Of a DNA stretch of 64,000 nucleotides, positions 54,087 to 62,499 are shown piece after piece. The translations under genes were made by a program, and so were the position numbers. The DNA comes from CAIKMD01 sp963740675 (lineage in GTDB: Bacteria; Pseudomonadota; Alphaproteobacteria; ATCC43930; CGMCC-115725), in NCBI GenBank assembly GCA_963740675.1, contig CAVUFS010000008.1, positions 62,001-126,000 of the forward strand, given 5' to 3'. The number at the start of each line of letters is the position of its first letter. Positions within the stretch are counted from its first letter, which is position 1. Below the pieces are notes generated by a model, which made no database searches, had not been told where the DNA came from, and worked only from the letters and a program-made list of their open reading frames with translations.

Positions 54087-54881
54087 CTATTGCGCCGCGA
54101 GCCAATCGGTCAGCGCGCGCGTCACTGCCGCCGCCTGCTCGATCACGCTGATATGCGCCGCGTCGGGAATGATCGTCAGCTTCGAGCCCTTGATCGCGGT
54201 ATTGAGCTTGCGTGCCTCGACGACCGTGGTCGCCGGATCCTGCTCGCCGACAAGGATCAACGTCGGGCAGACGATCATGGCATCGTCCGGCCGCAAATCC
54301 ATATTGCGGATGGCGACCGCGCAGCCGAGATAGCCGGCAACCGGCGTACGGCCGTACATGTTGCGAATGCCGGCGATAGCCACCGGATCGCGGTCGCGGA
54401 ACGGCTTGGTGAACCAACGCTCCATCGTCGCATCGACCGTGCCGGCGATACTATTCGCCTGGCGGATCGCGGCAATGCGCTCGTCCCAGACGGTCTGGCT
54501 CATCTGCGAGGCGGTGTCGGTCAGGATCAGCGACGCCAGCAACTCCGGCGCCTTCGCCGCCAGCTTCTGGCCGAGCATGCCGCCGACCGAGAGGCCGCAG
54601 AGATGCACCCGCTTGAGGCCGAGCGCCTTGATCAGCGCCGCCGCGTCGTCGGCCAGCATATCCATTGTATATCCGGCCTCGCCGGCATCGGGCGCGTCGG
54701 TCAGGCCGTGGCCGCGCGTGTCGTACCGCAGCACGCGGTATTTGCCCCGCAGCGCCGACGCCTGATTCTCCCAAATCGCGAGGCTGGTGCCGAGCGAGTT
54801 GGAGAACATCACCACCGGCGCATTCTCCGGCCCTTCGAGCACGTAATGGGTGACGATATCGCCCGTCCGGATGAACGGCAT
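54087..54881 (-). CDS. pcaD: 3-oxoadipate enol-lactonase
   Basis: A 264-residue alpha/beta-hydrolase, PcaD type, from ATG 54881 (MPFIRTGDIVTHYVLEG; the frame is open to 55013). Motifs: FSNSLGTSLAIWENQ, DTRGHGLTD, nucleophile Ser in CGLSVGGMLGQ, acid Asp in GEQDPATTV and final DAAHISVIEQ His. PcaD opens beta-ketoadipate enol-lactone. It heads the mixed pca-lig operon, divergent from the MetE-like gene across 153 bases. In this operon it might act on another lactone. Confidence 0.9.
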   Translation of the reverse strand: MPFIRTGDIVTHYVLEGPENAPVVMFSNSLGTSLAIWENQASALRGKYRVLRYDTRGHGLTDAPDAGEAGYTMDMLADDAAALIKALGLKRVHLCGLSVGGMLGQKLAAKAPELLASLILTDTASQMSQTVWDERIAAIRQANSIAGTVDATMERWFTKPFRDRDPVAIAGIRNMYGRTPVAGYLGCAVAIRNMDLRPDDAMIVCPTLILVGEQDPATTVVEARKLNTAIKGSKLTIIPDAAHISVIEQAAAVTRALTDWLAAQ

Positions 54882-54984
54882 GTCAGGCTCCCTTATCGGC
54901 TTATGGCCGGAGTTGGTTATGGAAGTGAAATTAGCTCTTTTGCTGCGAAATTCCAGCGCAGGCACCGCCCACGTCTTGAATTCG

Positions 54985-55016
54985 CGATTGCCCACCATCA
55001 AGACTGCGCGCAATCG
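54985..55016. promoter_or_regulatory. short inverted repeat in the pcaD/metE-like divergent spacer
   Basis: CGATTGC (54985-54991) and GCAATCG (55010-55016) form a perfect 7-bp inverted repeat in the 153-base spacer between divergent starts. It could be a site for an aromatic-responsive regulator; no regulator gene lies next to it. Confidence 0.3.
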
Positions 55017-55034
55017 AAATCAAAGAGGCAATTC

Positions 55035-56150
55035 ATGACACAACGCACCAAACCGCCGTTCCGCGCCGATCATGTCGGCAGCCTGCTGCGCCCGCCCGAG
55101 CTGATCGAGGCGTGGAAGCGCTTCCAGGCGAAGCAGATCGACGAGGCCGAGCTGAAGCGGATCGAGCATGAAGCGGTGCGCGGCGTCGTGAAGCTGCAAG
55201 AGGACCTCGGCCTGCAGCTTGCGACCGACGGCGAATATCAGCGCTCGTCGTGGCATCGCGACTTCCTGCAGCAGATCGGCAATGTCCGGATGGTGGAGAA
55301 CAACCTCAAGATGCGTTTCCACACGCATGAGGGCGACACCGAGATGACGCCGCCCGGCTTCCGCATCGAGGGCAAACTCTTCCGCCCGAAGCCGATCTTC
55401 GTGGACCATTTCAAATTCCTGGCATCGGTTTGCAAGACCACGCCGAAGATCACCATCCCGAGCCCGTCCAATCTTCACTTCCGCGGCGGACGTCAGGCGG
55501 TGAGCACCGAGGCCTATCCGCAGATGAGCGAGTTCTTCGAGGATCTCGCCAAGGTCTATCGCGAAGAGATCGCCGGCCTTGCCGAGGCGGGTTGCCGCTA
55601 TCTCCAGCTCGACGAGGTGAACTTCGCTTATCTCTGCGATCCGTCACTGCGCGAGCAGGTGAGAGCGATCGGCGAAGACCCCGCGACCCTGCCGCAGACC
55701 TATGCGAAGCTGCTCAACTCGGTCGTCGCCGGCAAGCCGGCCGACATGGTCGTCGCGATGCATCTTTGCCGCGGCAACTCGCGCAGCGCCTGGATCGCCG
55801 AAGGCGGCTACGAGCCGGTGGCCGAAGTGCTGTTCAACCAGGTCAATGTCGACGGTTATTTCCTCGAATACGATAGCCCGCGCGCCGGCGATTTCGCGCC
55901 GCTGCGCTTCGTGCCGAAAGGCAAGACCATCGTGCTGGGCCTCGTCACCACCAAGACGGCGCAGATCGAGAAGAAAGAAGATCTGATCCGCAAGATCGAG
56001 GAAGCGGCGAAATACTGTCCGCTTGATCAGTTGGCGCTCTCGCCGCAATGCGGCTTCGCCAGCGTGCTCGAAGGCAACAAGCTGACCGTCGCCGACGAGA
56101 TCGCGAAGTTGAAGCTGATCCTCGACGTGTCGCGCGAGGTTTGGGGGTAA
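55035..56150 (+). CDS. cobalamin-independent methionine synthase-like protein (MetE C-terminal domain family)
   Basis: A 371-residue protein equal to the catalytic C-terminal half of MetE: PPFRADHVGSLLRP at the start, zinc ligands in AMHLCRGNSRSAW (His-x-Cys) and SPQCGFAS (Cys), with the Asp/Glu of LQLDEVNFAYL. The N-terminal MetE half is absent, so it may transfer methyl groups to or from another acceptor, for example homocysteine or a demethylation product. ATG 55035 fits conservation; the frame is open far upstream. It is divergent from the pca-lig operon. Confidence 0.88.
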   Translation: MTQRTKPPFRADHVGSLLRPPELIEAWKRFQAKQIDEAELKRIEHEAVRGVVKLQEDLGLQLATDGEYQRSSWHRDFLQQIGNVRMVENNLKMRFHTHEGDTEMTPPGFRIEGKLFRPKPIFVDHFKFLASVCKTTPKITIPSPSNLHFRGGRQAVSTEAYPQMSEFFEDLAKVYREEIAGLAEAGCRYLQLDEVNFAYLCDPSLREQVRAIGEDPATLPQTYAKLLNSVVAGKPADMVVAMHLCRGNSRSAWIAEGGYEPVAEVLFNQVNVDGYFLEYDSPRAGDFAPLRFVPKGKTIVLGLVTTKTAQIEKKEDLIRKIEEAAKYCPLDQLALSPQCGFASVLEGNKLTVADEIAKLKLILDVSREVWG

Positions 56151-56166
56151 GCACTCCCTACCTCAT

Positions 56167-56249
56167 CGTCATTGCGAGGAGGCTAAAGGCCGACGAAGCA
56201 ATCCAGTATATTTCAACCACTGGATTGCTTCGCTTCGCTCGCAATGACG
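56167..56249. repeat. REP-like palindromic element, family A, copy 4
   Basis: It begins cgtcattgcgaggaggc, has gcaatccag and inverted ctggattgcttcg, and ends cgctcgcaatgacg, with a degenerate left inner arm. It lies in the 176-base spacer between the MetE-like gene and the first MFS gene. Confidence 0.9.
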
Positions 56250-56326
56250 ACTAATGCTTGGCGTCTTCGCGTCTTAGCGGTTTAATGTCCCCCAACGAGC
56301 ATCAATAAGCGCGAACGGGGGGAAAT

Positions 56327-57751
56327 ATGTCGGGGCGCAGTGTCAATGTCACCGAGCTGATCGACGAGCGACGCTTCGGGCGGTTCCAGTTTCTCGTCGC
56401 GCTCTGGTGCGGTTTTCTTGTCATCATCGACGGATTCGATATCGGCACGACAGCCTATGTCGTGCCGGTCATGGCGCCGCAATGGCATGTGAGCCCGGCC
56501 GGCTTCGGCCCGGTCTTTCTCTCGACGCTGGTCGGTGTGTTGTTCGGCACGTTGGCGGCAGGGCCGTTGGCCGACCGCTTCGGCCGCAAGCGGGTCGCGC
56601 TCGGCGCGGTCGCGACCTTCGGCATCTTCGAGATCGCAACCTTGCTGGTCGGCGCGATCACGCCCTTCATCATCGTGCGCTTCCTCACCGGCCTCGGCAT
56701 CGGCGCGCTGATGCCGATTTCGATCGCGCTGACGGCGGAATACGCGCCGCGGCGCATCCGCACGACCATGACCGCGATCATGTATCTCGGCTTTCCGATC
56801 GGCGTCGGCACAGGCGGTTTCATCGCCGCCGAGATCATTCCCGCTTATGGCTGGCAGTCGATGTTTGTGATCGGCGGCACGGTACCGCTGATCCTGTTGC
56901 CGCTGGCCGCGATGGCGTTGCCGGAATCGATCCGCTTCCTTGTCGTGCGCGGCGATCGCCCCGGCGAAGTCGCGCGCTTGCTCAACAAGCTGACGGGCAG
57001 CAGCGATTACACGGCGAGCGACAGCTACACCATCGCCGAGGAGCGTACGCGCGGCTTCCCGGTGAAGCAGCTTTTCGCCGACGGCCGCGGCGTCGATACG
57101 ACGCTGCTGTGGATCGCGTTCTTCTGCAATCTGCTGATCATCTATTCGCTCAACGCCTGGCTGCCGACGGTGTTGAAAGAAACCGGCGTGCCGCTGGAGA
57201 CGACGTTCCGCCTCACCGGCTCTTTGAGCTGGGGTGGGGTCGTTTCGATCTTGCTGCTCGGTCCGGTGGTCGACCGGCTCGGTGCGACAAGTGTCGTCAC
57301 CTGTCTTTTCATCGGCGCAGCGATCGCGGTTGTCGGCATCGGCTGGTCCGGCGGCAGCGTGCCGCTGCTGGCGATTTCCATCGTCGCCGCCGGCGGCTGC
57401 ATCACCGCGGGACAAAGCTTCTGCAACATCCTGGCCGCCGCGCTTTACCCGACGACCATGCGCTCGACCGGCATCGCCTGGGCACTGGGCGTCGGTCGCG
57501 CCGGCACGATGCTGGGGCCGATCGTCGGCAGCCTGATGCTCGCCGCCAAGATGGCGCCGGCCGCCATCCTCTATGGCACCGCGATTCCGGCGGCGATCGC
57601 CGCGGTGGCGATCCTGCTGCTCGGCCGCCGCATGCGCTACGCGGCCGACAGCGGCGGTCGCGGCCGCGCCGACCGAAATCAAGTAGCAATACGCAATTTT
57701 CTCTCCCCGAGCCGGGGCCATCGGGCGCATACTCAAAAGAAAAACCGATAA
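56327..57751 (+). CDS. MFS transporter, aromatic acid:H+ symporter (AAHS) family, copy 1
   Basis: A 474-residue, 12-helix importer like PcaK/BenK: the helix-1 motif GFDIG in LVIIDGFDIGTTAY, motif A GPLADRFGRKRVALG, motif with GIGALMPISIALTAEYAP. These proteins carry benzoates such as protocatechuate or vanillate by proton symport. It is 25 bases before a paralogue in tandem. The cytoplasmic loop and C-terminal tail are basic/Arg-rich. Start ATG 56327 follows GGGGGGAAAT. Confidence 0.9.
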   Translation: MSGRSVNVTELIDERRFGRFQFLVALWCGFLVIIDGFDIGTTAYVVPVMAPQWHVSPAGFGPVFLSTLVGVLFGTLAAGPLADRFGRKRVALGAVATFGIFEIATLLVGAITPFIIVRFLTGLGIGALMPISIALTAEYAPRRIRTTMTAIMYLGFPIGVGTGGFIAAEIIPAYGWQSMFVIGGTVPLILLPLAAMALPESIRFLVVRGDRPGEVARLLNKLTGSSDYTASDSYTIAEERTRGFPVKQLFADGRGVDTTLLWIAFFCNLLIIYSLNAWLPTVLKETGVPLETTFRLTGSLSWGGVVSILLLGPVVDRLGATSVVTCLFIGAAIAVVGIGWSGGSVPLLAISIVAAGGCITAGQSFCNILAAALYPTTMRSTGIAWALGVGRAGTMLGPIVGSLMLAAKMAPAAILYGTAIPAAIAAVAILLLGRRMRYAADSGGRGRADRNQVAIRNFLSPSRGHRAHTQKKNR

Positions 57752-57776
57752 CCGGCAGCGATCAGGGGAGGACGAC

Positions 57777-59153
57777 ATGGCGCCCAATACTCAGGGGCAA
57801 GGTCAAACCGTCAACGTCTCGCAGGTGATCGACAGCGGACGCTTTGGCGGATTCCAATGGATGGTGGCGATCTGGTGCTTCGTGCTCGTCACGCTCGACG
57901 GCTTCGATAATGGCGCGGTCAATTTCGCGGCGCCGGTGATCACCAAGGAGTGGGGCGTGGCAATGCCGGCGTTCACGTCGGTCTTCGGCGCAGGCCTCTT
58001 CGGGCTGATGCTGGGCGCGCTTTCTTCGGGGCCGCTTGCCGACCGGTTCGGGCGAAAAGTGGTCGTCCTCACCTCGACCTTGGTGTTCGCGATTTTCGCG
58101 CTCGCCACCACGCTCGTCCATTCGATCGAGCAGCTTTGGATGTTGCGTTTCCTCACCGGCATCGGCGTCGGCGGCTTGATGCCGAATTCGATCGCGCTGA
58201 CCGCGGAATATGCGCCGAAGCGCATCCGCGCGACCGTGGTCGCCATCATGTTCCTCGGCTTTCCCTTGGGCGCGGGCGCGGGCGGCTGGATCGGTCCGGC
58301 GCTCATCCCAAGCTACGGCTGGCAGAGCCTTTTCCTCCTTGGTGGATTGCTGCCGCTGATCCTGCTGCCGATCGCGATCTTCGCGCTGCCGGAATCGATC
58401 CGTTTCCTCGTCAATCGCGGCAATCGCCCCAACACGGTCGCGGCACTGCTCAACCGCCTCACCGGCCAGCGGCAATTCGACGGCACCGAAGCTTTCACGA
58501 TGCCGACGGATCAGCATTTGCCGGGCTTCGCCGTGAAGCACCTGCTGACCGAAGGCCGCGCCCTCAATACCGTACTGCTGTGGATCACCTTCTTCAGCAA
58601 TCTTCTCATCATCTATTACCTCTCGAGCTGGCTGCCGCTGGTGCTGCGCTCTTCAGGCGTGCCGCTCGATGATGCGTTGCGCCTTGGCAGTCTCGTGAGC
58701 TGGAGCGGCATCGTGAGCACGCTGATCCTCGGCCCGGTCGTCGACCGCGTCGGCGCGCCCGGCGTTTGCACGGTGCTCTACGTGCTCGCCGCCGCCTTCA
58801 TCTTCGCAATTGGCCTGTCGGGTGCGAATGTGACGCTGTTGGCGATAACCATCATCGGCTGTGGCATGTGCGTGATCGGCAGCCAGAGCTTCATCAATGT
58901 GATGTCCGCGGTGCTCTATCCGACGGCGGTGCGCTCGACCGGTGTCGGCTGGGCGCTTGGCGTCGGGCGCGTCGGCGCGATCGTCGGGCCCGTGATTGGC
59001 GGCATCCTGCTCGCCGAGCAATTCACGCCGCGCAATCTGTTCTTCATGATCGCGGTGCCGGCGCTGGTCGCCGCGCTATCGATGTTCGTCCTGGCCCGGC
59101 GGCTCCGCGGCCACGAAACGATGTCGGCCACCGAGGTCGTGATCGCGCATTAA
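57777..59153 (+). CDS. MFS transporter, AAHS family, copy 2
   Basis: A 458-residue paralogue of the previous gene: DGFDNGAVNFAAPV in helix 1 (Asn where copy 1 has Ile), motif A GPLADRFGRKVVVL, GGLMPNSIALTAEYAPKRIRATV. The tandem pair suggests import of two related aromatic acids or high-low affinity variants. ATG 57777 follows GGGGAGGAC, 25 bases after copy 1. A terminator-like 11-bp palindrome follows its stop. Confidence 0.9.
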   Translation: MAPNTQGQGQTVNVSQVIDSGRFGGFQWMVAIWCFVLVTLDGFDNGAVNFAAPVITKEWGVAMPAFTSVFGAGLFGLMLGALSSGPLADRFGRKVVVLTSTLVFAIFALATTLVHSIEQLWMLRFLTGIGVGGLMPNSIALTAEYAPKRIRATVVAIMFLGFPLGAGAGGWIGPALIPSYGWQSLFLLGGLLPLILLPIAIFALPESIRFLVNRGNRPNTVAALLNRLTGQRQFDGTEAFTMPTDQHLPGFAVKHLLTEGRALNTVLLWITFFSNLLIIYYLSSWLPLVLRSSGVPLDDALRLGSLVSWSGIVSTLILGPVVDRVGAPGVCTVLYVLAAAFIFAIGLSGANVTLLAITIIGCGMCVIGSQSFINVMSAVLYPTAVRSTGVGWALGVGRVGAIVGPVIGGILLAEQFTPRNLFFMIAVPALVAALSMFVLARRLRGHETMSATEVVIAH

Positions 59154-59156
59154 AAC

Positions 59157-59190
59157 TTAGGGGCCCGCTGTTTCGGCAACGGGCCCCTAA
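59157..59190. terminator. terminator-like hairpin between convergent genes
   Basis: TTAGGGGCCCG and CGGGCCCCTAA form a perfect 11-bp stem with a 12-base loop. It lacks a T tract but separates the MFS pair from the convergent amidohydrolase gene. Confidence 0.75.
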
Positions 59191-59208
59191 TGCCTGAACC
59201 GAGCGGAT

Positions 59209-60132
59209 TTATCGAAAGCGCGGAAACAGCGCCGCAGCGTTGTTATCGATCGCCTTCAGCTCTTCGGCGGTGAACGCGCCGCTACTGATCAGGCCGTTCA
59301 CACATTCGTCGGAATAGCGCCACGGGTAATCGGTGCCGAAACAGATCTGCGCCAGCGGCACGAGATGCTTCAGCGCCAGCAGCGGCGAGCCATGCAGCAC
59401 CTGCGCCGTGTCGTAGAAGAATTTCTTCGCCTCGGCGACGAAGCCTTGCGGCACTAGATCCTTGTAGCGCGCTTCCTTGCCCATGCGGATGAAGCGCTCG
59501 ACCAAGAACGGCATCGTACCGCCACCATGCGACCAGATGATCTTGATATCGGGGCAACGCTGGAACGTGCCGCCGAACAGCATGTTGACCATCGCGCGCG
59601 TGGTGTCGGTTCCGTATTCGATCGATGAATCGCGGATCACGATCTCTTTCAAGATACCCTGCGTGCACATCGGCCCATGCGGATGGGTGTAGATCACCGC
59701 CTTGCGGCGATTGAGCTCGTCGAACACAGGCGCGAATATCTTGTCGCCGAGCCAGTGATTCTCGTAGCTGGTGATGAGATGCGCGCCGTCGCATTTGAGG
59801 ACATCGAAGGCGTATTCGATCTCTTTCAGCGCGCCATCGACATCGGGCAACGGCAGGCTGGCGAAATGCCCGAAGCGGCCAGGATAATCGCGCACCAGCC
59901 GCGCCATGTAGTCGTTGTTCTCACGCGAATAGGCACGGCGCATCTCGCCCTTCGCCTGCTCGGGCAAGGTCGCGGAATTGATGGCGAGCGTGACGCCGCC
60001 CTTGTCCATGTCCTCGAGCGCGTCTTTCTCGTTCATGATCGACGCAAGATGCGGCGTGAGCACGCCCCATTCGCGCAGTTGCGGAATATGTTTCGGGGCG
60101 ACGAGATGATGATGAACGTCGATACGGGCCAT
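59209..60132 (-). CDS. amidohydrolase-family protein (ACMSD-like), copy 1
   Basis: A 307-residue TIM-barrel metal hydrolase/decarboxylase: MARIDVHHHLVAPKHI (H-x-H metal site), GRFGHFASLPL, VIYTHPHGPMCTQG, KIIWSHGGGTMPFL and CFGTDYPW (Asp). This is the COG2159 branch, which includes ACMS, resorcylate, 5-carboxyvanillate and methylsalicylate decarboxylases, and also the OMA hydratase LigJ. Its substrate is not readable. It is the second of two leftward paralogues, separated by 26 bases; both are part of the aromatic region. Confidence 0.85.
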   Translation of the reverse strand: MARIDVHHHLVAPKHIPQLREWGVLTPHLASIMNEKDALEDMDKGGVTLAINSATLPEQAKGEMRRAYSRENNDYMARLVRDYPGRFGHFASLPLPDVDGALKEIEYAFDVLKCDGAHLITSYENHWLGDKIFAPVFDELNRRKAVIYTHPHGPMCTQGILKEIVIRDSSIEYGTDTTRAMVNMLFGGTFQRCPDIKIIWSHGGGTMPFLVERFIRMGKEARYKDLVPQGFVAEAKKFFYDTAQVLHGSPLLALKHLVPLAQICFGTDYPWRYSDECVNGLISSGAFTAEELKAIDNNAAALFPRFR

Positions 60133-60158
60133 CGAAAACGACCTCCTGAAAGCGAAAC

Positions 60159-61097
60159 TTAGAATTTAAAGCGCGGCAGAAGCGGAGCGATGTTGCGATA
60201 TTCGATCGCGCTGAGCTCGGCCTCGCTGAGGACGCCGGTTGCCTTGAGCTCGTCCCAGCATTTACCCGATTCGCCCCAGGGATAGTCCGAGCCGAAGACG
60301 GTGTGCTCGAGCCCGACGATGCTGCGCAGCATGGTGAGCATTGCCGGATGCATCGCCTGCGCCGTGTCGTAATAGAATTTCTTCAGCTCGGGGATGAGGC
60401 CTTGCGGGAAGAGCTTGGCGTTCACCGGGATGTTTGCGGTCTTCAGGAAGCGATAGATCAGGAACGGCATCGTGCCGCCGGCATGCGACCAGATGATCTT
60501 GAGATCGCTGCAGCGCTGCGCCGTGCCGGTGAAGATCATATTGGCGATGGCGCGCGTCGTGTCGGTGCCGAATTCGATCATCGCATCCGGCATCGTGATC
60601 TCTTTCAGCGGCCGGGTGCAGCAATAGGGCGAATGCGGGTGGGTGTAGATCAGTGCCTTGCGGCGATTGAGCTCCTCGAACACCGGCGCGAAGACTTTGT
60701 CGCCCGGCCAATGATCGAGATAGCTGGTCATCAGGTAAACACCGTCGGCCTTCAGCACGTCGAGCCCGTATTCGATCTCTTTGAGCACCAGATCGACATG
60801 CGGCATCGGCAGCGCGGTGAACATGCCGAAGCGGCCGGGATGGTCGGCGACCAGCTTGGCAAGATACTCATTATTCTCGCGCGCCCAGGCGTAACCCTTG
60901 TCGGCGTTCTCGAGCACGGAGCGCGGCGGCGCCGGCGTCGAATTGACCGCGAGCGTGACGCCGCCACGATCCATATCCTCGAGCGCCATGCTCGCATTCA
61001 TGGCGTCGGCATCGTGTTTCATGATGATGCCGGCTTCCTGCAGCGGCATGAGATATTTTGGCGCGACGAGATGATGATGCGTGTCGATACGCGGCAT
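60159..61097 (-). CDS. amidohydrolase-family protein (ACMSD-like), copy 2
   Basis: A 312-residue paralogue starting MPRIDTHHHLVAPKYLMPLQ at ATG 61097 (frame open to 61154). It shows GRFGMFTALPMPHVD, IYTHPHSPYCC, KIIWSHAGGTMPFL and VFGSDYPWGESG. It has the same metal-binding residues as copy 1. The two genes arose by duplication and probably act on related aromatic acids, or one of them supplies a missing protocatechuate-pathway step. It is cotranscribed with copy 1. Confidence 0.85.
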   Translation of the reverse strand: MPRIDTHHHLVAPKYLMPLQEAGIIMKHDADAMNASMALEDMDRGGVTLAVNSTPAPPRSVLENADKGYAWARENNEYLAKLVADHPGRFGMFTALPMPHVDLVLKEIEYGLDVLKADGVYLMTSYLDHWPGDKVFAPVFEELNRRKALIYTHPHSPYCCTRPLKEITMPDAMIEFGTDTTRAIANMIFTGTAQRCSDLKIIWSHAGGTMPFLIYRFLKTANIPVNAKLFPQGLIPELKKFYYDTAQAMHPAMLTMLRSIVGLEHTVFGSDYPWGESGKCWDELKATGVLSEAELSAIEYRNIAPLLPRFKF

Positions 61098-61254
61098 GTG
61101 CCCCCTCACAAAGATGGCGCGGCATTCGGGCCGCGCTTTTGCCCAACCTAGCACGCGGGTTGCGCCTCGCCCATTTACGGCGCGGTAACGCCCGCCATGA
61201 CATTGTCCCCAGCCTCGGCTACACTGATGCGTTGTTCAGGATTGGGGGATCCGC

Positions 61255-62499
61255 ATGACAGAATTCGGCGGGATGGCGGGCGCAACCGCCCCTGAACGCG
61301 TGGCTTACGAAGGCAGGCCGGGGCTGGTCGGGCTGCTGACGAAGAATTTCTTTCTCACGCTGATCACGATCGGCATCTATCGCTTCTGGGCGGCGACGCG
61401 GTTGCGACGCTACCTCTGGAGCAATATCCGCATCGGCGGCGACGGGCTCGAATATACCGGCACCGGCCGCGAGCTTTTCCTCGGCTTCCTTATCGCCCTC
61501 GCCATCCTCGCACCGCTCAGCATCGTCTACATCGTCGCCTACCGCCTGTCGCTCGGCAGTCCGGTTTTGGCGGGAACCATCCAGGGGGTCTATTTCCTCG
61601 CGCTGTTTGTCTTCCTCCAGGTCGCGCTGTTCCGCTCGCGCCGCTATCGCCTGTCGCGCACGACCTGGCGCGGCATCTATGCCGGACAGACCGGATCGAC
61701 CTGGCACTATCTCGGCCTCTATCTCGGCTATGGCTTGCTGACGGTGGTGACGCTCGGCCTCGCGCTGCCGTGGATGCATGTCGCACTCGCGCGCTACAAG
61801 CTCGACAACACCACCTTCGGCAATCGCACGATGCAGATCGAGGCGAAAGGCAGCGCGCTGTTCTGGCGCTGGCTCGTGGTGATCGCCCTGCTCGTTATTC
61901 CGCTTGCGCTGGCGATCTTGCCGAATCTCTCGGCGCTGCTCCATCCCATCTATATCCCGCAAGCCCATGGAAACCCGGCACTCCAAGTGCCGCATCCACT
62001 TGCCTTCCTCTTCATATTTGTTGCTGCGCTGGCGGGCGGGCTCGCACTCATCTGGTATCGCGTCGAAGCTTTTCGCTATCTGGCGTCGCGCGTGACGCTC
62101 AGGCAGATACGACTGAGCTCGACTGCTCGCGGCTCGAGCGCCATGGGCCAAGCATTGCTCTTCGGGCTTGGCATGATCGGACTCGTGATCGGCGTGGCCC
62201 TGCTCTTCGCGCTTTTCTCCGCGGTCGCCGCTCCCATCGTGCGCGGAATGATCGTCAGCAGATCCGTGACGCCGGAAGCAGCCGTCATAATCGGCATTCT
62301 GATCGTCGTGCCGATCTACGTCTTGATGCTTTGGGCAATGCAGCTTGCCACTTATTGCTGGCTATGGATTCCGATTATCAAGCATTTGGCGTCGACGCTC
62401 GATGTCGAGAATTTCGCCGCGGTGGACGAGATCGCGCAATCGAGCCAGAAGCGGCCCAAGCTCGGTATCGCCGACAGTTTCGAGCTTGGCGCTTTCTGA
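61255..62499 (+). CDS. DUF898 (YjgN-like) membrane protein
   Basis: A 414-residue protein with about eight helices; the repeated DUF898 pattern is seen in LTKNFFLTLITIGIYRFWAATRLRRYLWSNI style (LITIGIYRFWAATRLRR) and again in LLTVVTLGLALPWMHVALARY. Function unknown. Its stop is inside the next reading frame, a 14-base overlap with the protease start. Together they resemble paired membrane/protease genes of unknown role. Confidence 0.85.
   Translation: MTEFGGMAGATAPERVAYEGRPGLVGLLTKNFFLTLITIGIYRFWAATRLRRYLWSNIRIGGDGLEYTGTGRELFLGFLIALAILAPLSIVYIVAYRLSLGSPVLAGTIQGVYFLALFVFLQVALFRSRRYRLSRTTWRGIYAGQTGSTWHYLGLYLGYGLLTVVTLGLALPWMHVALARYKLDNTTFGNRTMQIEAKGSALFWRWLVVIALLVIPLALAILPNLSALLHPIYIPQAHGNPALQVPHPLAFLFIFVAALAGGLALIWYRVEAFRYLASRVTLRQIRLSSTARGSSAMGQALLFGLGMIGLVIGVALLFALFSAVAAPIVRGMIVSRSVTPEAAVIIGILIVVPIYVLMLWAMQLATYCWLWIPIIKHLASTLDVENFAAVDEIAQSSQKRPKLGIADSFELGAF

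Noticed and set aside
54030..55034. N-terminal extension of the MetE-like frame
   Set aside because: It overlaps the pcaD coding region on the other strand and has no family match; ATG 55035 fits the family N-terminus.
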